A stretch of 20,713 nt of DNA. It comes from a virus. Position numbers and translations under genes: made by a program. The notes below the pieces were generated by a model. The model worked only from the letters and a program-made list of their open reading frames with translations. It had not been told where the DNA came from and made no database searches. Shown in pieces: positions 1-6,253 of this stretch. The first letter of the stretch is position 1; every line of letters starts with the position of its first letter. Where the stretch lies: IMG/VR virus record IMGVR_UViG_3300044712_000497, positions 1 to 20,713 of that record; one strand, written 5' to 3'.

Positions 1-39
1 TTTCTTTGTCAGTTCGATTGCAAGGGATTCGGTTATCAT
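1..39 (-). CDS. 5' end of a gene running off the left edge (partial)
   Basis: An ATG at 39-37 opens a frame that stays open to the window edge, giving 13 residues (MITESLAIELTKK). The start lies one base past the stop of the upstream 48-residue ORF (TAA-A-ATG), a spacing that suggests translational coupling. The Shine-Dalgarno match is weak (AGAGAT). Too little is visible to name a product. It is the next gene of the leftward operon if real. Confidence 0.45.
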   Translation of the reverse strand, partial: MITESLAIELTKK

Positions 40-40
40 T

Positions 41-187
41 TTATCTCTGATCGAAATAGTGCTTGAAATATAAAGACATGAACGGAATTTGAAGCCAAAA
101 ACCAGAATGATATTTCTCAAATTTTGGCGCTTCATAAAAATTATAAAACCTAATTTCAATCCTAATCTTTTTGAAAAAGCTTTTCAT
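41..187 (-). CDS. Very small basic, aromatic-rich protein (48 aa), unknown
   Basis: This short ORF is preceded by an AGGAG ribosome binding site and is rich in Phe, Tyr, Lys and Arg, with no signal peptide or recognisable domain. A two-codon ORF (ATG AGA TGA) sits closest to the AGGAG, and its stop overlaps this ATG in an ATGA, so translation might re-initiate here; that is inference. It follows the Lar-like gene after an 80-bp gap. Small phage proteins in this position are often host-takeover or anti-defence factors, but nothing in the sequence shows that. No family was recognised. Confidence 0.5.
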   Translation of the reverse strand: MKSFFKKIRIEIRFYNFYEAPKFEKYHSGFWLQIPFMSLYFKHYFDQR

Positions 188-266
188 CTCATTTGTTCTC
201 CTCTCTATTACTTTACTACTTTCAGTGAGAGATTGATGTAAAAACTGCGTAAATATGGTTAAAATT

Positions 267-485
267 TTACGTTGGAAATTCAGATAGCCACTTATTAATT
301 TTATTTAATTGTGATCGTTGTTTTGATTCTGCGTATCGTCTATTCCACGCTCCGATTAAATCTTCTGTTGAAACTGTCACGGTCTTATTTAATTCAATAA
401 GATAAAAATAACAATTTGTATCATGTTCTAATGCTATTTTTTTATCCGATCCGCAAAACGGGCAAGGCAAAGTATATTCATTCAT
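267..485 (-). CDS. Lar-like restriction alleviation protein (zinc-ribbon type), 72 aa
   Basis: The N-terminus reads MNEYTLPCPFCGSD and the middle has TEDLIGAWNRR, the two hallmark blocks of the Lar restriction-alleviation family (CPFCGG, then T.EEAI.AWNRR). Known Lar proteins of E. coli and prophages modulate type I restriction-modification in favour of modification. The internal ATG at 485 is preferred over an upstream start because GGAGAG lies just upstream and a longer form would overlap the preceding 49-aa ORF. The second Cys pair expected in a zinc ribbon is degenerate: only one Cys (in DTNC) follows CPFC, so metal binding may be altered. A Lar role fits an operon with two DNA methyltransferases. 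Confidence 0.7.
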   Translation of the reverse strand: MNEYTLPCPFCGSDKKIALEHDTNCYFYLIELNKTVTVSTEDLIGAWNRRYAESKQRSQLNKINKWLSEFPT

Positions 486-501
486 TTCTATCTCTCCAAT
501 C

Positions 502-651
502 CTATTGTATGGTAAAAAATTTAACAATGTCGTCTATACTATCTTGAATAATCCATTTCATCCCCCATTTAAACCCATATCTTTTAAAGTATTTATTTCT
601 AAAAATTCTAATCCAAATCCATTTACAAAATATTGAATAATTTTCTCTCAT
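502..651 (-). CDS. Small Trp/aromatic-rich basic protein (49 aa), unknown
   Basis: The frame starts at an ATG overlapping the stop of the preceding gene (ATGA) and ends 16 bp before the Lar-like start, so it exactly fills what would otherwise be a gap in a tightly packed operon. The product begins MRENYSIFCKW and is rich in Trp, Phe, Ile, Lys and Arg; residues 5-20 are hydrophobic but contain basic residues, so a membrane segment is doubtful. No family was recognised. The ATGA coupling and tiling are the main evidence that it is real. Confidence 0.55.
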   Translation of the reverse strand: MRENYSIFCKWIWIRIFRNKYFKRYGFKWGMKWIIQDSIDDIVKFFTIQ

Positions 652-848
652 CTCATCCTCATTTCACTTTTAGCCAACTCTCCGAACGCCGGAGAATAAT
701 GCCTGATGTATCTATCCAATTGATCTGCAATAGCTAAACAGTTTTCAGACTTCGCTATTCCATAAAGAAATACCCACGCCAACCGGTCAAATACGCCGTT
801 ATTCAATTCGTTCATAAGAACGTTCCTACGCAAGATTATTTCATCCAT
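648..848 (-). CDS. Small hypothetical phage protein (66 aa)
   Basis: The preferred ATG at 848 overlaps the stop of the helicase-loader-like gene by 8 bp (ATGGATGA); a GTG two codons earlier is possible. The product appears mostly helical (RLAWVFLYGIAKSEN, then LAIADQLDRYIRHY), with no membrane segment or metal motif. It lies between the replication genes and the 49-aa ORF, so it is probably an accessory replication or regulatory protein by position only. No family was recognised. Confidence 0.6.
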   Translation of the reverse strand: MDEIILRRNVLMNELNNGVFDRLAWVFLYGIAKSENCLAIADQLDRYIRHYSPAFGELAKSEMRMR

Positions 849-1353
849 TCGCACTCAATTTCTTGACTAATTCACTCACCCCAAGGCGATATTGTTCACT
901 AACTTGTTTTGCCTCTGGCAGCATCTTTATATCACTTTCAGCGCGGTAAACAAGTTGCTCGTAAATCTGCCTAAATTGCGCCCTGGCGGTAGGAACATCA
1001 TCTGATAACAAAGTTTCCCAGTTTCCTAAACAGTCATAAGCCTTTTCAACCAACGGATGACTAAACTCACCGCGTCTACCCATGATACATTTTTTGTGAC
1101 ATTCGTCCCAGGCTTCACCCCATGTAGGGAATAAAGGTTTCATAAGTTGTAATGATTTTTGTCTCAATTCAGCCACGGAAGGAAACCATGTATTTTCAGA
1201 CAAAATCTGTTTAGCTGCAGCGTCAAGTATTTCATCTGGAATATCTTGTAAAACGCCATGCCAAACTTTTGACATACCTTCTTTTATTTCCGCTTTAGGA
1301 TATGCGATTGTCATAGTACCAACAATCTCAATAACCTTTTTAAGACTCGCCAT
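841..1353 (-). CDS. Helicase-loader-like phage replication protein (170 aa)
   Basis: The N-terminal half resembles phage replicative-helicase loaders and inhibitors of the SPP1 G39P type: a helical bundle in which VWHGVLQDIPDEILDAAA is followed by a short loop and WFPSVAELRQ (about residues 30-66). In that family an acidic, helical N-terminal domain and a flexible C-terminus deliver the replicative helicase to the origin. The gene lies directly after a replication initiator, the usual order for initiator plus loader. Its ATG overlaps the initiator stop by 14 bp and has an AGGAGG site 7 bases upstream. No AAA+ Walker motif is present, so it is not a DnaC-type loader. The similarity is by pattern only. 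Confidence 0.55.
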   Translation of the reverse strand: MASLKKVIEIVGTMTIAYPKAEIKEGMSKVWHGVLQDIPDEILDAAAKQILSENTWFPSVAELRQKSLQLMKPLFPTWGEAWDECHKKCIMGRRGEFSHPLVEKAYDCLGNWETLLSDDVPTARAQFRQIYEQLVYRAESDIKMLPEAKQVSEQYRLGVSELVKKLSANG

Positions 1354-2149
1354 TGATAGCCTCCTCGTATTCTCGTTTTAATATTTCAGCGTTTCGATCT
1401 TGTTTGTTTTGATTTCCAGTTATTCCATTGGTGTACCAATCTAACCACTTTATACTTGTTGGATTATACCCACGTGAACACCATTCAATATAGCATTTTC
1501 GTAAGTGTTCAATGTTTGGATTGTCACCGATGATTTTAATGACTTCATCCACTAAAATAGACGCCGGCCTCTTTTTTGTCACAGAATAAAATGCACTATA
1601 AGCAATGTGCGTGTACCTGTGGTCTGGTTGATGTTTTTGTTTCTTTTTAGGTTTATCTTTCCAATCATCCGGTATTCCATCAATATCACATGGTACTCTG
1701 ATAGGTTCGGGTTTATCGTCAACAGACGATATAGTATCTTTTAGTTTCTTATTAGTATCTTTAAATATTTTCTTAGTGTCAGTTTCGTTTACACCCCCCT
1801 GTAAGGTTGGTTGACACCCCCTGTCAGTTTCGTTTACACCCCCTGTCAGTTTCATCGACAGGTTTGCCTTTCCGGTATCTTTATAATGGATTGTAGCTCC
1901 CGGCTCATTATAAACTATTTCCAAATATCCTGTCTTTACGAGTTTACCCGCATGTTCACAAATAGCCTGCCTTGATAATCCTATTGTTTCCCCTATTGTC
2001 TCATGTGAAGCCCAGCACGTATTGTCTTTCATCTGGCAAAATCGCCATATAACACCAAACACGGCGGCTGTTATTATTCCGTGTTCTTTGACTATTGCAT
2101 CAATACATGGAGTAAATCCATCAACTTGAGTTAATAAAGTTTTAGACAT
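1340..2149 (-). CDS. Phage replication initiator (replisome organiser), 269 aa
   Basis: Residues 30-90 form a helix-turn-helix of the type seen in phage replication initiators (AAVFGVIWRFCQ, then CWASHETIGETIGLSRQAICEHAGKL, then GYLEIV). A low-complexity polar linker follows (residues about 95-185, Lys- and Asp-rich), and a C-terminal helical domain (HTHIAYSAFYSVTKK-like region onward, about 180-250) resembles the DnaD-like part of Gram-positive phage replisome organisers. The linker contains GGVNETD twice, encoded by the iteron repeats at 1787-1846, so the gene probably carries the origin inside itself as in lambda O and lactococcal phages. The start overlaps the methyltransferase stop by 8 bp with AGAGG upstream. 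The role as origin binder is inferred from these features. Confidence 0.65.
   Translation of the reverse strand: MSKTLLTQVDGFTPCIDAIVKEHGIITAAVFGVIWRFCQMKDNTCWASHETIGETIGLSRQAICEHAGKLVKTGYLEIVYNEPGATIHYKDTGKANLSMKLTGGVNETDRGCQPTLQGGVNETDTKKIFKDTNKKLKDTISSVDDKPEPIRVPCDIDGIPDDWKDKPKKKQKHQPDHRYTHIAYSAFYSVTKKRPASILVDEVIKIIGDNPNIEHLRKCYIEWCSRGYNPTSIKWLDWYTNGITGNQNKQDRNAEILKREYEEAINGES
1787..1846. repeat. Iteron-like repeats, candidate replication origin
   Basis: Three copies of a core GTTKACACCCCC(C)TGT occur at 1787-1802, 1810-1824 and 1832-1846, spaced 23 and 22 bp apart, about two helical turns. Flanking CAGTTTC sequence is repeated at 1780, 1825 and 1847, the last copy lacking the C-run. They lie inside the linker-coding part of the initiator gene. 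Regular spacing within an initiator gene is typical of origin iterons bound by the encoded protein. Confidence 0.6.
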
Positions 2150-2927
2150 TTGAGGCCTCTACTATTCTATTTCCAATCCATTCAATAATAGGAACACAAA
2201 CAGCATTTCCACATTGTTTTAGTCTATTTTTGACCAATCCGAATTGAATCCCATCATCAACTCGTATAAGTGTGGATTCGGGATTATCCATTGATGTTTT
2301 TTGTATCCATTTTGAAGGTGCCACTTCACCAGGTTGTAAGATAAATTCGATCCAATTTGTGCGCCACTCTTGCGATTTTTTTGACCATTTACTAAATATT
2401 CTGCGGTCGCCCACATCGCTATTATTGCCTGAGCCGTTGGGGTAGGCAATAATAAAGACTCTATCTCTTTTATGTCTAAGTCCAAAGGCACTTGCTCGAA
2501 TAACTTCCCACTCCGCATCATACCCGATGATGGAAAGTTCGTATAAAATTTTTGCAAAGAACCGTCCGTCATCACTTGTGAATAATCCCCTGACATTTTC
2601 AATAACGACCCATCTTGGTCGAATTTCGCAAACGATTCTGTAAAATTCTGACCACAATGTTGACCTTTTCCCTTCAAGTCCTTTTCGTAATCCTGCGAGA
2701 CTAACGTCCTGGCACGGGAATCCTACACAAATAACGTCAACTGGTTCAAGGTTTGATTTTCCAACTTCTCTGACATCTTTATACCTCACTACATTAGGCC
2801 AATGTTTTAGTAATACTTTGTTACATACTTCGTCTATTTCAACTTGCCATTTACATTCCATTCCAGTGCGTTCAAAACCAAGATCGAATCCACCTATTCC
2901 AGAAAATAAACTACCAAAAGTCAACAT
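2142..2927 (-). CDS. DNA (cytosine-5-)-methyltransferase (261 aa)
   Basis: It transfers a methyl group from S-adenosylmethionine to C5 of cytosine in DNA. All core motifs are visible: motif I FSGIGGFDLG (residues 8-17), motif IV GFPCQD with catalytic Cys72, motif VI ENVRG (110-114), motif VIII RHKRDR (151-156) and motif X GNAV (240-243). The target-recognition region between VIII and X is short, so the enzyme is compact for the family. The ATG at 2927 is preferred over a TTG two codons earlier because AAGGA lies 6 bases upstream. No cognate restriction endonuclease was recognised beside it, so it is probably an orphan enzyme protecting phage DNA. A second long frame runs through its 3' two-thirds. 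Confidence 0.92.
   Translation of the reverse strand: MLTFGSLFSGIGGFDLGFERTGMECKWQVEIDEVCNKVLLKHWPNVVRYKDVREVGKSNLEPVDVICVGFPCQDVSLAGLRKGLEGKRSTLWSEFYRIVCEIRPRWVVIENVRGLFTSDDGRFFAKILYELSIIGYDAEWEVIRASAFGLRHKRDRVFIIAYPNGSGNNSDVGDRRIFSKWSKKSQEWRTNWIEFILQPGEVAPSKWIQKTSMDNPESTLIRVDDGIQFGLVKNRLKQCGNAVCVPIIEWIGNRIVEASNV
2219..2677 (-). CDS. Long overlapping +1-frame ORF inside the C5 methyltransferase gene (candidate overprinted gene)
   Basis: The +1 frame relative to the methyltransferase is open for about 167 codons (2722-2219), with a TTG start possible at 2677 preceded by AAAAGGA. The deduced product carries blocks resembling a recurrent phage protein family found with cytosine methyltransferases: ESFAKFD, FPSSGMMRSGKLFEQ, LLLPTPTAQA and NPHLYELMMGF, in that order. 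These blocks lie opposite methyltransferase motifs VI, VIII and X. The family resemblance is from memory and unverified. It may be a translated overlapping gene, or the recurrent family may itself be a frame-shadow of conserved methyltransferase codons. Confidence that it is translated is low. Confidence 0.3.
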   Translation of the reverse strand: MKGKGQHCGQNFTESFAKFDQDGSLLKMSGDYSQVMTDGSLQKFYTNFPSSGMMRSGKLFEQVPLDLDIKEIESLLLPTPTAQAIIAMWATAEYLVNGQKNRKSGAQIGSNLSYNLVKWHLQNGYKKHQWIIPNPHLYELMMGFNSDWSKID

Positions 2928-2944
2928 AAACAATCCTTAAATAA

Positions 2945-3030
2945 AACGACCCCTTATTTCAGCGGCAGGCGGACGAAGTTGATTCCGCTTGACGGGCGGC
3001 AGTTTCCTGCCACTGAAACAAAGAGTCGTT
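2945..3030 (-). ncRNA. Structured intergenic RNA element, possibly attenuator or terminator
   Basis: The ends pair over 6 bp (AACGAC 2945-2950 with GTCGTT 3025-3030). Inside, 13-base arms with one mismatch (2957-2969 and 3006-3018; TTTCAG and GGCAGG against CCTGCC and CTGAAA) form a long stem, and a GCGGA/TCCGC hairpin (2969-2973 with 2984-2988) caps it. A competing local hairpin, GGCAG/CTGCC (2998-3002 with 3007-3011), reads as a GAAA tetraloop on the minus strand. On that strand the outer stem ends in GTCGTTTTATTT, which resembles an intrinsic terminator just before the cytosine methyltransferase. Two mutually exclusive folds suggest an attenuator. Confidence 0.5.
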
Positions 3031-3112
3031 AAGATAATTTTTACTGTCATTTTACTTCGTCCTTTTCGGTAAACATTACGCGCGTCACTGCGTAAACCTA
3101 ATAACAATTATA

Positions 3113-3313
3113 CTACTTTTCTCCATTAATAACATTACGAATTATCCAGAATTCACCTAATGTGTTCGGCTTCAAAAACTTTACACACGCTTCATAATCC
3201 TGCTGCTTATGTCCTGTCTGGATTATCGCCAGGATAGAACGTACATTATCCTCTGTTACTGGTAGGTGATCGTCTATTGTTAACTCGAATTCCATTTGAT
3301 CGTCGGAGGTCAT
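3113..3313 (-). CDS. Small acidic hypothetical protein (66 aa)
   Basis: The ATG overlaps the stop of the adenine methyltransferase gene (ATGA), so the two are probably translationally coupled. The product is acidic at the N-terminus (MTSDDQMEFELTIDDHLPVTEDN) and helical afterwards, with no metal or membrane motif. It is followed by a 185-bp intergenic stretch holding the structured element at 2945-3030. No family was recognised. Confidence 0.6.
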   Translation of the reverse strand: MTSDDQMEFELTIDDHLPVTEDNVRSILAIIQTGHKQQDYEACVKFLKPNTLGEFWIIRNVINGEK

Positions 3314-3747
3314 TTTTGCTCTTTTTCAGGATCTAGAATAAACTCTGCTATCCATCGTCCAGTTCCCTTTCCTGCGGATCCATCTTCAATAGCGCACCAT
3401 TTCACGTCTCCAAGGTTTTTTACTTCAGCGCCAGCATCTAAAAGCATTAATACCCATTTGTCAATTGGATAAACTAAAACAACCTTTTTCCCTTTTTTGA
3501 ATTCTGTAATTGCTTTACGCGCCCAAGCTGTTGCACCCTTCTTTTTACCGTCTTGAATTACAACCCCAAAGGGTGGATTTACATAATTTACGGATCCCCA
3601 TTCTGCATTTAGACCATCAAAATCATCAGGTTTTGGATATGGACATGGATCGAATGTAAACCCGAAAGTATGTTGTAATTGTTCCATCAATTCAGGTGGA
3701 GTTAACCAATAATGCTTACCGTCTTTTGCGCCATCTGTAAAGCTCAT
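3310..3747 (-). CDS. Phage DNA N6-adenine methyltransferase, Dam type (145 aa)
   Basis: The protein matches the short phage N6-adenine methyltransferase family (Dam, DNA_N-6-adenine-methyltransferase): WLTPPELMEQL near residue 14, FDPCPYPKPDDFDGLNAEWG (31-51), the catalytic NPPF at 57-60, and a C-terminal block with GKKVVLVYPIDKW. It would methylate adenine in a short DNA motif using S-adenosylmethionine, giving protection from restriction or marking phage DNA. It has AGGAGG upstream of its ATG and follows the HNH gene closely. No restriction partner was recognised. The specificity cannot be read from the sequence. Confidence 0.85.
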   Translation of the reverse strand: MSFTDGAKDGKHYWLTPPELMEQLQHTFGFTFDPCPYPKPDDFDGLNAEWGSVNYVNPPFGVVIQDGKKKGATAWARKAITEFKKGKKVVLVYPIDKWVLMLLDAGAEVKNLGDVKWCAIEDGSAGKGTGRWIAEFILDPEKEQK

Positions 3748-3756
3748 TCCATCCTC

Positions 3757-4074
3757 CTATAAACGTAATAACCAATCCTCAATATACTTTAGCGGCAAGC
3801 CGCGGATCCAGGCTCCCACATCGAAACCCAACTCTATTTGAATATTCACGAACGATTGACGGTTCTCAAATGAGTTGGCGCGTTGCTCTCCGGACGTATG
3901 ACAAGTTTCACAAATAGGCTGCAAGTTGATTTCAACGGTCAATAGTTTGTGATACCGTCGCATATCTCTAAAAATACAATGATGCAATTGAGTTGCTGGC
4001 CTAGAATGACATACTTCACATGTAGGCCGTCTAATCAATATAGTGTCAAGGTTGCCGATAGGGTCAAGGCTCAA
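3757..4074 (-). CDS. HNH-type nuclease-like protein (about 105 aa)
   Basis: The fold is suggested by a Cys pair at residues 19 and 22 (TCEVCHSRPA), a central HH at 31-32, Asn50 in the EINLQPIC block, and a second Cys pair followed by His at 55, 58 and 59 (CETCH). This is the order of an HNH (beta-beta-alpha-metal) nuclease with a supporting zinc site. The start is chosen at TTG 4074 because GGGAG lies 6 bases upstream and overlap with the upstream gene is only 11 bp; a GTG at 4134 would overlap by 71 bp. Position suggests a role in recombination or DNA processing, as with NinG/Rap-like proteins; homing is less likely without an intron. Confidence 0.65.
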   Translation of the reverse strand: MSLDPIGNLDTILIRRPTCEVCHSRPATQLHHCIFRDMRRYHKLLTVEINLQPICETCHTSGEQRANSFENRQSFVNIQIELGFDVGAWIRGLPLKYIEDWLLRL

Positions 4075-4537
4075 TTTGTTCTCCCTTGGCGTTGTATGCT
4101 TTCTCGAAGGGGGGTTCACCAAACATTTCTTCACGAGTTATCGTTTTACATTGTGAAATATCAAAATCAATCATCGGTTGCTTAGGAAGTTGCTCGACCT
4201 TCATCGCCACTTCATCCCCGTATTTCTGTTTAATTAGTCCGTACATAATATCAGCTTCGGCGGTAAGTTTGTGCGCCCGAGAATAGAGGCCATTGACAAA
4301 ATGTATTGCAGGTTCTGGATCGTCACCAGAAATAACATATCCTTTGTTAGTTGCAATTATCAAGCATCCTCGTTTTCGTAGTTCTTGAATGCATAATCTT
4401 ACCTTGCGCATTTCGATTGAAATTGACGAACCGTAAATATATTTTGTAATTGCAGGCAGTTTTCCGCTTGTGTAACAATTGGATAGACCTTTTAGCGTCG
4501 ATTGTATTTCATCTTCCGTTACTTTCAAATTGAACAT
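4064..4537 (-). CDS. Winged-helix-like putative DNA-binding protein (157 aa)
   Basis: The first 70 residues have a winged-helix pattern: a helical region, then SISIEMRKVRLCIQELRKRG (about 38-57) as the recognition-helix region, then a strand-turn-strand CLIIATNKGYVISGD as the wing. The C-terminal half is helical and acidic with no catalytic motif. The gene has GGAGG 7 bases upstream of its ATG and lies between the putative recombination gene and the HNH gene. It could be a regulator or a replication accessory protein. No specific family was recognised. Confidence 0.55.
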   Translation of the reverse strand: MFNLKVTEDEIQSTLKGLSNCYTSGKLPAITKYIYGSSISIEMRKVRLCIQELRKRGCLIIATNKGYVISGDDPEPAIHFVNGLYSRAHKLTAEADIMYGLIKQKYGDEVAMKVEQLPKQPMIDFDISQCKTITREEMFGEPPFEKAYNAKGEQIEP

Positions 4538-4551
4538 TTTAATCCTCCATT

Positions 4552-4632
4552 GCCGGCCTATCCCTGACCGGCGAGGGGTTACTATTCCAGAGTAGCCCGC
4601 CTCTGGATTGAATATACTCGTTACGGGACGAG
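4552..4632 (-). other. Three consecutive hairpins in the 101-bp gap between two early genes
   Basis: Perfect inverted repeats lie side by side: GCCGG/CCGGC (4552-4556 with 4568-4572), CCAGAG/CTCTGG (4587-4592 with 4601-4606) and CTCGT/ACGAG (4617-4621 with 4628-4632). No U-run follows them on the minus strand, so they are not ordinary terminators. The first sits just upstream of the GGAGG of the winged-helix-like gene. They could be RNA processing or stabilising structures, or a protein-binding leader. Confidence 0.5.
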
Positions 4633-4638
4633 ATAACT

Positions 4639-5655
4639 TTAGTCTACTTTTGCCAACGCCTCAAATTGTGCAAGCGTCATTTCTTTTTTGATCCTGCCAT
4701 TAGTCAACCATTCTTGTAATCCACGCGCCGCGTCTGACTTGGTTAGTCCACGAACCTTGGCAACCATGGCGGTTACTTTAGGGTCAAGATAATCCAATAA
4801 TTCACCTGTTTCAGCGCCGGTCTCACTTGCGAAAGTTTCGGCAGCGCTTACGTCTTTAGCCTGCACGTCAATAAAATCATCATCCGGATTAATTGGGTTC
4901 TTGGTTGATTGAACAAAATCTTCCATATCCTGCGTAAAGTAATCGCTGGCATTTGTAGCAATCAAAATCATAGCAACGAGTGCGCGTTTTTGCGCCATTT
5001 TGTCAATTGTGTTCACTTGATCTGCGGGGTCATGGTTAGGAACTGCGTATAATTTACCACCAATTTCCCACGCTTCTTTGTCGCCGTTCTTTGTTTTGCG
5101 CATGATTGATTTTGCAGTACCATTATCAATTGCATCTTTGAAATTCTGCCAGTAAGACGCTGGTTTACCGTACTTCCCGGTTGTCTCTGACTTTTCAACT
5201 GCAAATTTGAACTCTGATACCGCGCCATCCATAAATTCAAGTTTTGACTTGTCAACATTTGCAGGTACTTCTAATTCATTCATCCAGCGATAGCGGTATT
5301 TCTTTTCCCACGAATTACACGAACCGACACCCTCACCGATTAGTTCGCCATTGCGAAAACCCTGACACTTGTATTCGCGGAAGAAAAAAGGTTCACCGTG
5401 ATCTTTACCAGTCCAATCATTGACTGATTCTTGTAATACAAATACCGGACGAATCCCAAAGAACGCTCCAAGTTTTTCGGCACCAGCTTTCAAAAGAGTA
5501 GGTTTTTTAGTCCCCGGAATTTCTCCGAAGTCGTGATCTTTTTTCAAGATGTTTTGTACGAACCCTTGAAATAAATCATATCTTTGTTTCGCTTCGGCAA
5601 GGTTTGCCACGGGCGCGATAAAACTATTATTTGAGGGTACAATTTGATCTGTCAT
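4639..5655 (-). CDS. Conserved phage protein, putative recombination/ssDNA-annealing function (338 aa)
   Basis: The N-terminal region carries DHDFGEIPGTKKPTLLKAGAEKLG (about residues 40-63), a block that recurs in uncharacterised phage and prophage proteins encoded among replication and recombination genes. A later block, DKMAQKRALVAMILIATNASDYFTQDMED (about 221-250), resembles the Lys-rich helix followed by acidic residues found in single-strand annealing proteins. A low-complexity acidic linker (about 255-290) precedes a short helical C-terminal domain. It has GAGGAG upstream and an ATGA overlap with the preceding gene. Single-strand annealing or ssDNA binding is inferred from context and pattern; the family is recalled, not verified. 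Confidence 0.5.
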   Translation of the reverse strand: MTDQIVPSNNSFIAPVANLAEAKQRYDLFQGFVQNILKKDHDFGEIPGTKKPTLLKAGAEKLGAFFGIRPVFVLQESVNDWTGKDHGEPFFFREYKCQGFRNGELIGEGVGSCNSWEKKYRYRWMNELEVPANVDKSKLEFMDGAVSEFKFAVEKSETTGKYGKPASYWQNFKDAIDNGTAKSIMRKTKNGDKEAWEIGGKLYAVPNHDPADQVNTIDKMAQKRALVAMILIATNASDYFTQDMEDFVQSTKNPINPDDDFIDVQAKDVSAAETFASETGAETGELLDYLDPKVTAMVAKVRGLTKSDAARGLQEWLTNGRIKKEMTLAQFEALAKVD

Positions 5656-6149
5656 TTTTTCTCCTCTAAGAATAACTCTTTACTCAATTTACTCATTTCT
5701 GCTTGACTGTCATTGTGGCTGGCCTCTCCGAGAATACCTTCAGCCTTCGGAAGCAGTGACATTATCCGGTTGTACCAATCCTTATGATAGGGTACGAATA
5801 TCTCATTGTCTTTGTCTGATTGAGTAACGACCGTGTTATCATTATCCAAGTGAATAGACATTACTCTATCGCGTCGGAATGGACAAAACGCAACTTCTTC
5901 ACCAACCGTCACGAATAGATAATCTTGATACAACCAGCCGAGAAATTGAGAATTTTTACCAATGTTTGCACCGGATATGTTACGAGAGTGAATAGCGGTA
6001 ATTCCATCGTATTCAAGGATGAAATAATTTCTACCGCGTAACGTTTTGAATTCTCCGAGAGTATCAACTATCTTTGCAATGGTCGGATATGCCTCATGCC
6101 CTTCGACAATCAAATTTTTTTTGTAGGCTTTCATTTCTTGTAGGTTCAT
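5652..6149 (-). CDS. Hypothetical phage early protein (165 aa)
   Basis: The product begins with a helical segment, then a mainly beta region with alternating hydrophobic residues (about 35-115; NYFILEYDGITAIHSR, then YLFVTVGEEVAFCPFRRDR) and a charged C-terminal tail. No catalytic motif, zinc site or membrane segment is evident. The ATG overlaps the preceding stop and the gene's own stop overlaps the next start, both as ATGA, placing it firmly in the operon. It lies directly upstream of the putative recombination protein and could be a partner. No family was recognised. Confidence 0.65.
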   Translation of the reverse strand: MNLQEMKAYKKNLIVEGHEAYPTIAKIVDTLGEFKTLRGRNYFILEYDGITAIHSRNISGANIGKNSQFLGWLYQDYLFVTVGEEVAFCPFRRDRVMSIHLDNDNTVVTQSDKDNEIFVPYHKDWYNRIMSLLPKAEGILGEASHNDSQAEMSKLSKELFLEEKK

Positions 6150-6253
6150 AGAGATTCTCTCATTTCTTGACGCTCGTTGATTTCGGGTTCACGGTCAAAG
6201 TTATCAACCAGGTTCTCAAATTCTTTGTCAAATTCGGCTAAAATATCCTCCAT
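6146..6253 (-). CDS. Very small acidic protein (35 aa)
   Basis: The ATG shares one base with the stop of the ribbon-helix-helix gene (TAATG) and has GAGGG upstream. A longer version reading back to 6337 would lie inside the preceding gene without its own ribosome binding site, so the short form is chosen. The peptide (MEDILAEFDKEFENLVDNFD at its start) is highly acidic and probably one amphipathic helix or coiled coil. It may be a small partner of the DNA-binding protein encoded just before it. No family was recognised. Confidence 0.5.
   Translation of the reverse strand: MEDILAEFDKEFENLVDNFDREPEINERQEMRESL

Noticed and set aside
5013-5258. 81-codon minus-strand frame within the putative recombination gene
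   Set aside because: Out-of-frame shadow with polar, low-complexity composition and no start signal; unlike the methyltransferase overlap it has no recognisable blocks.
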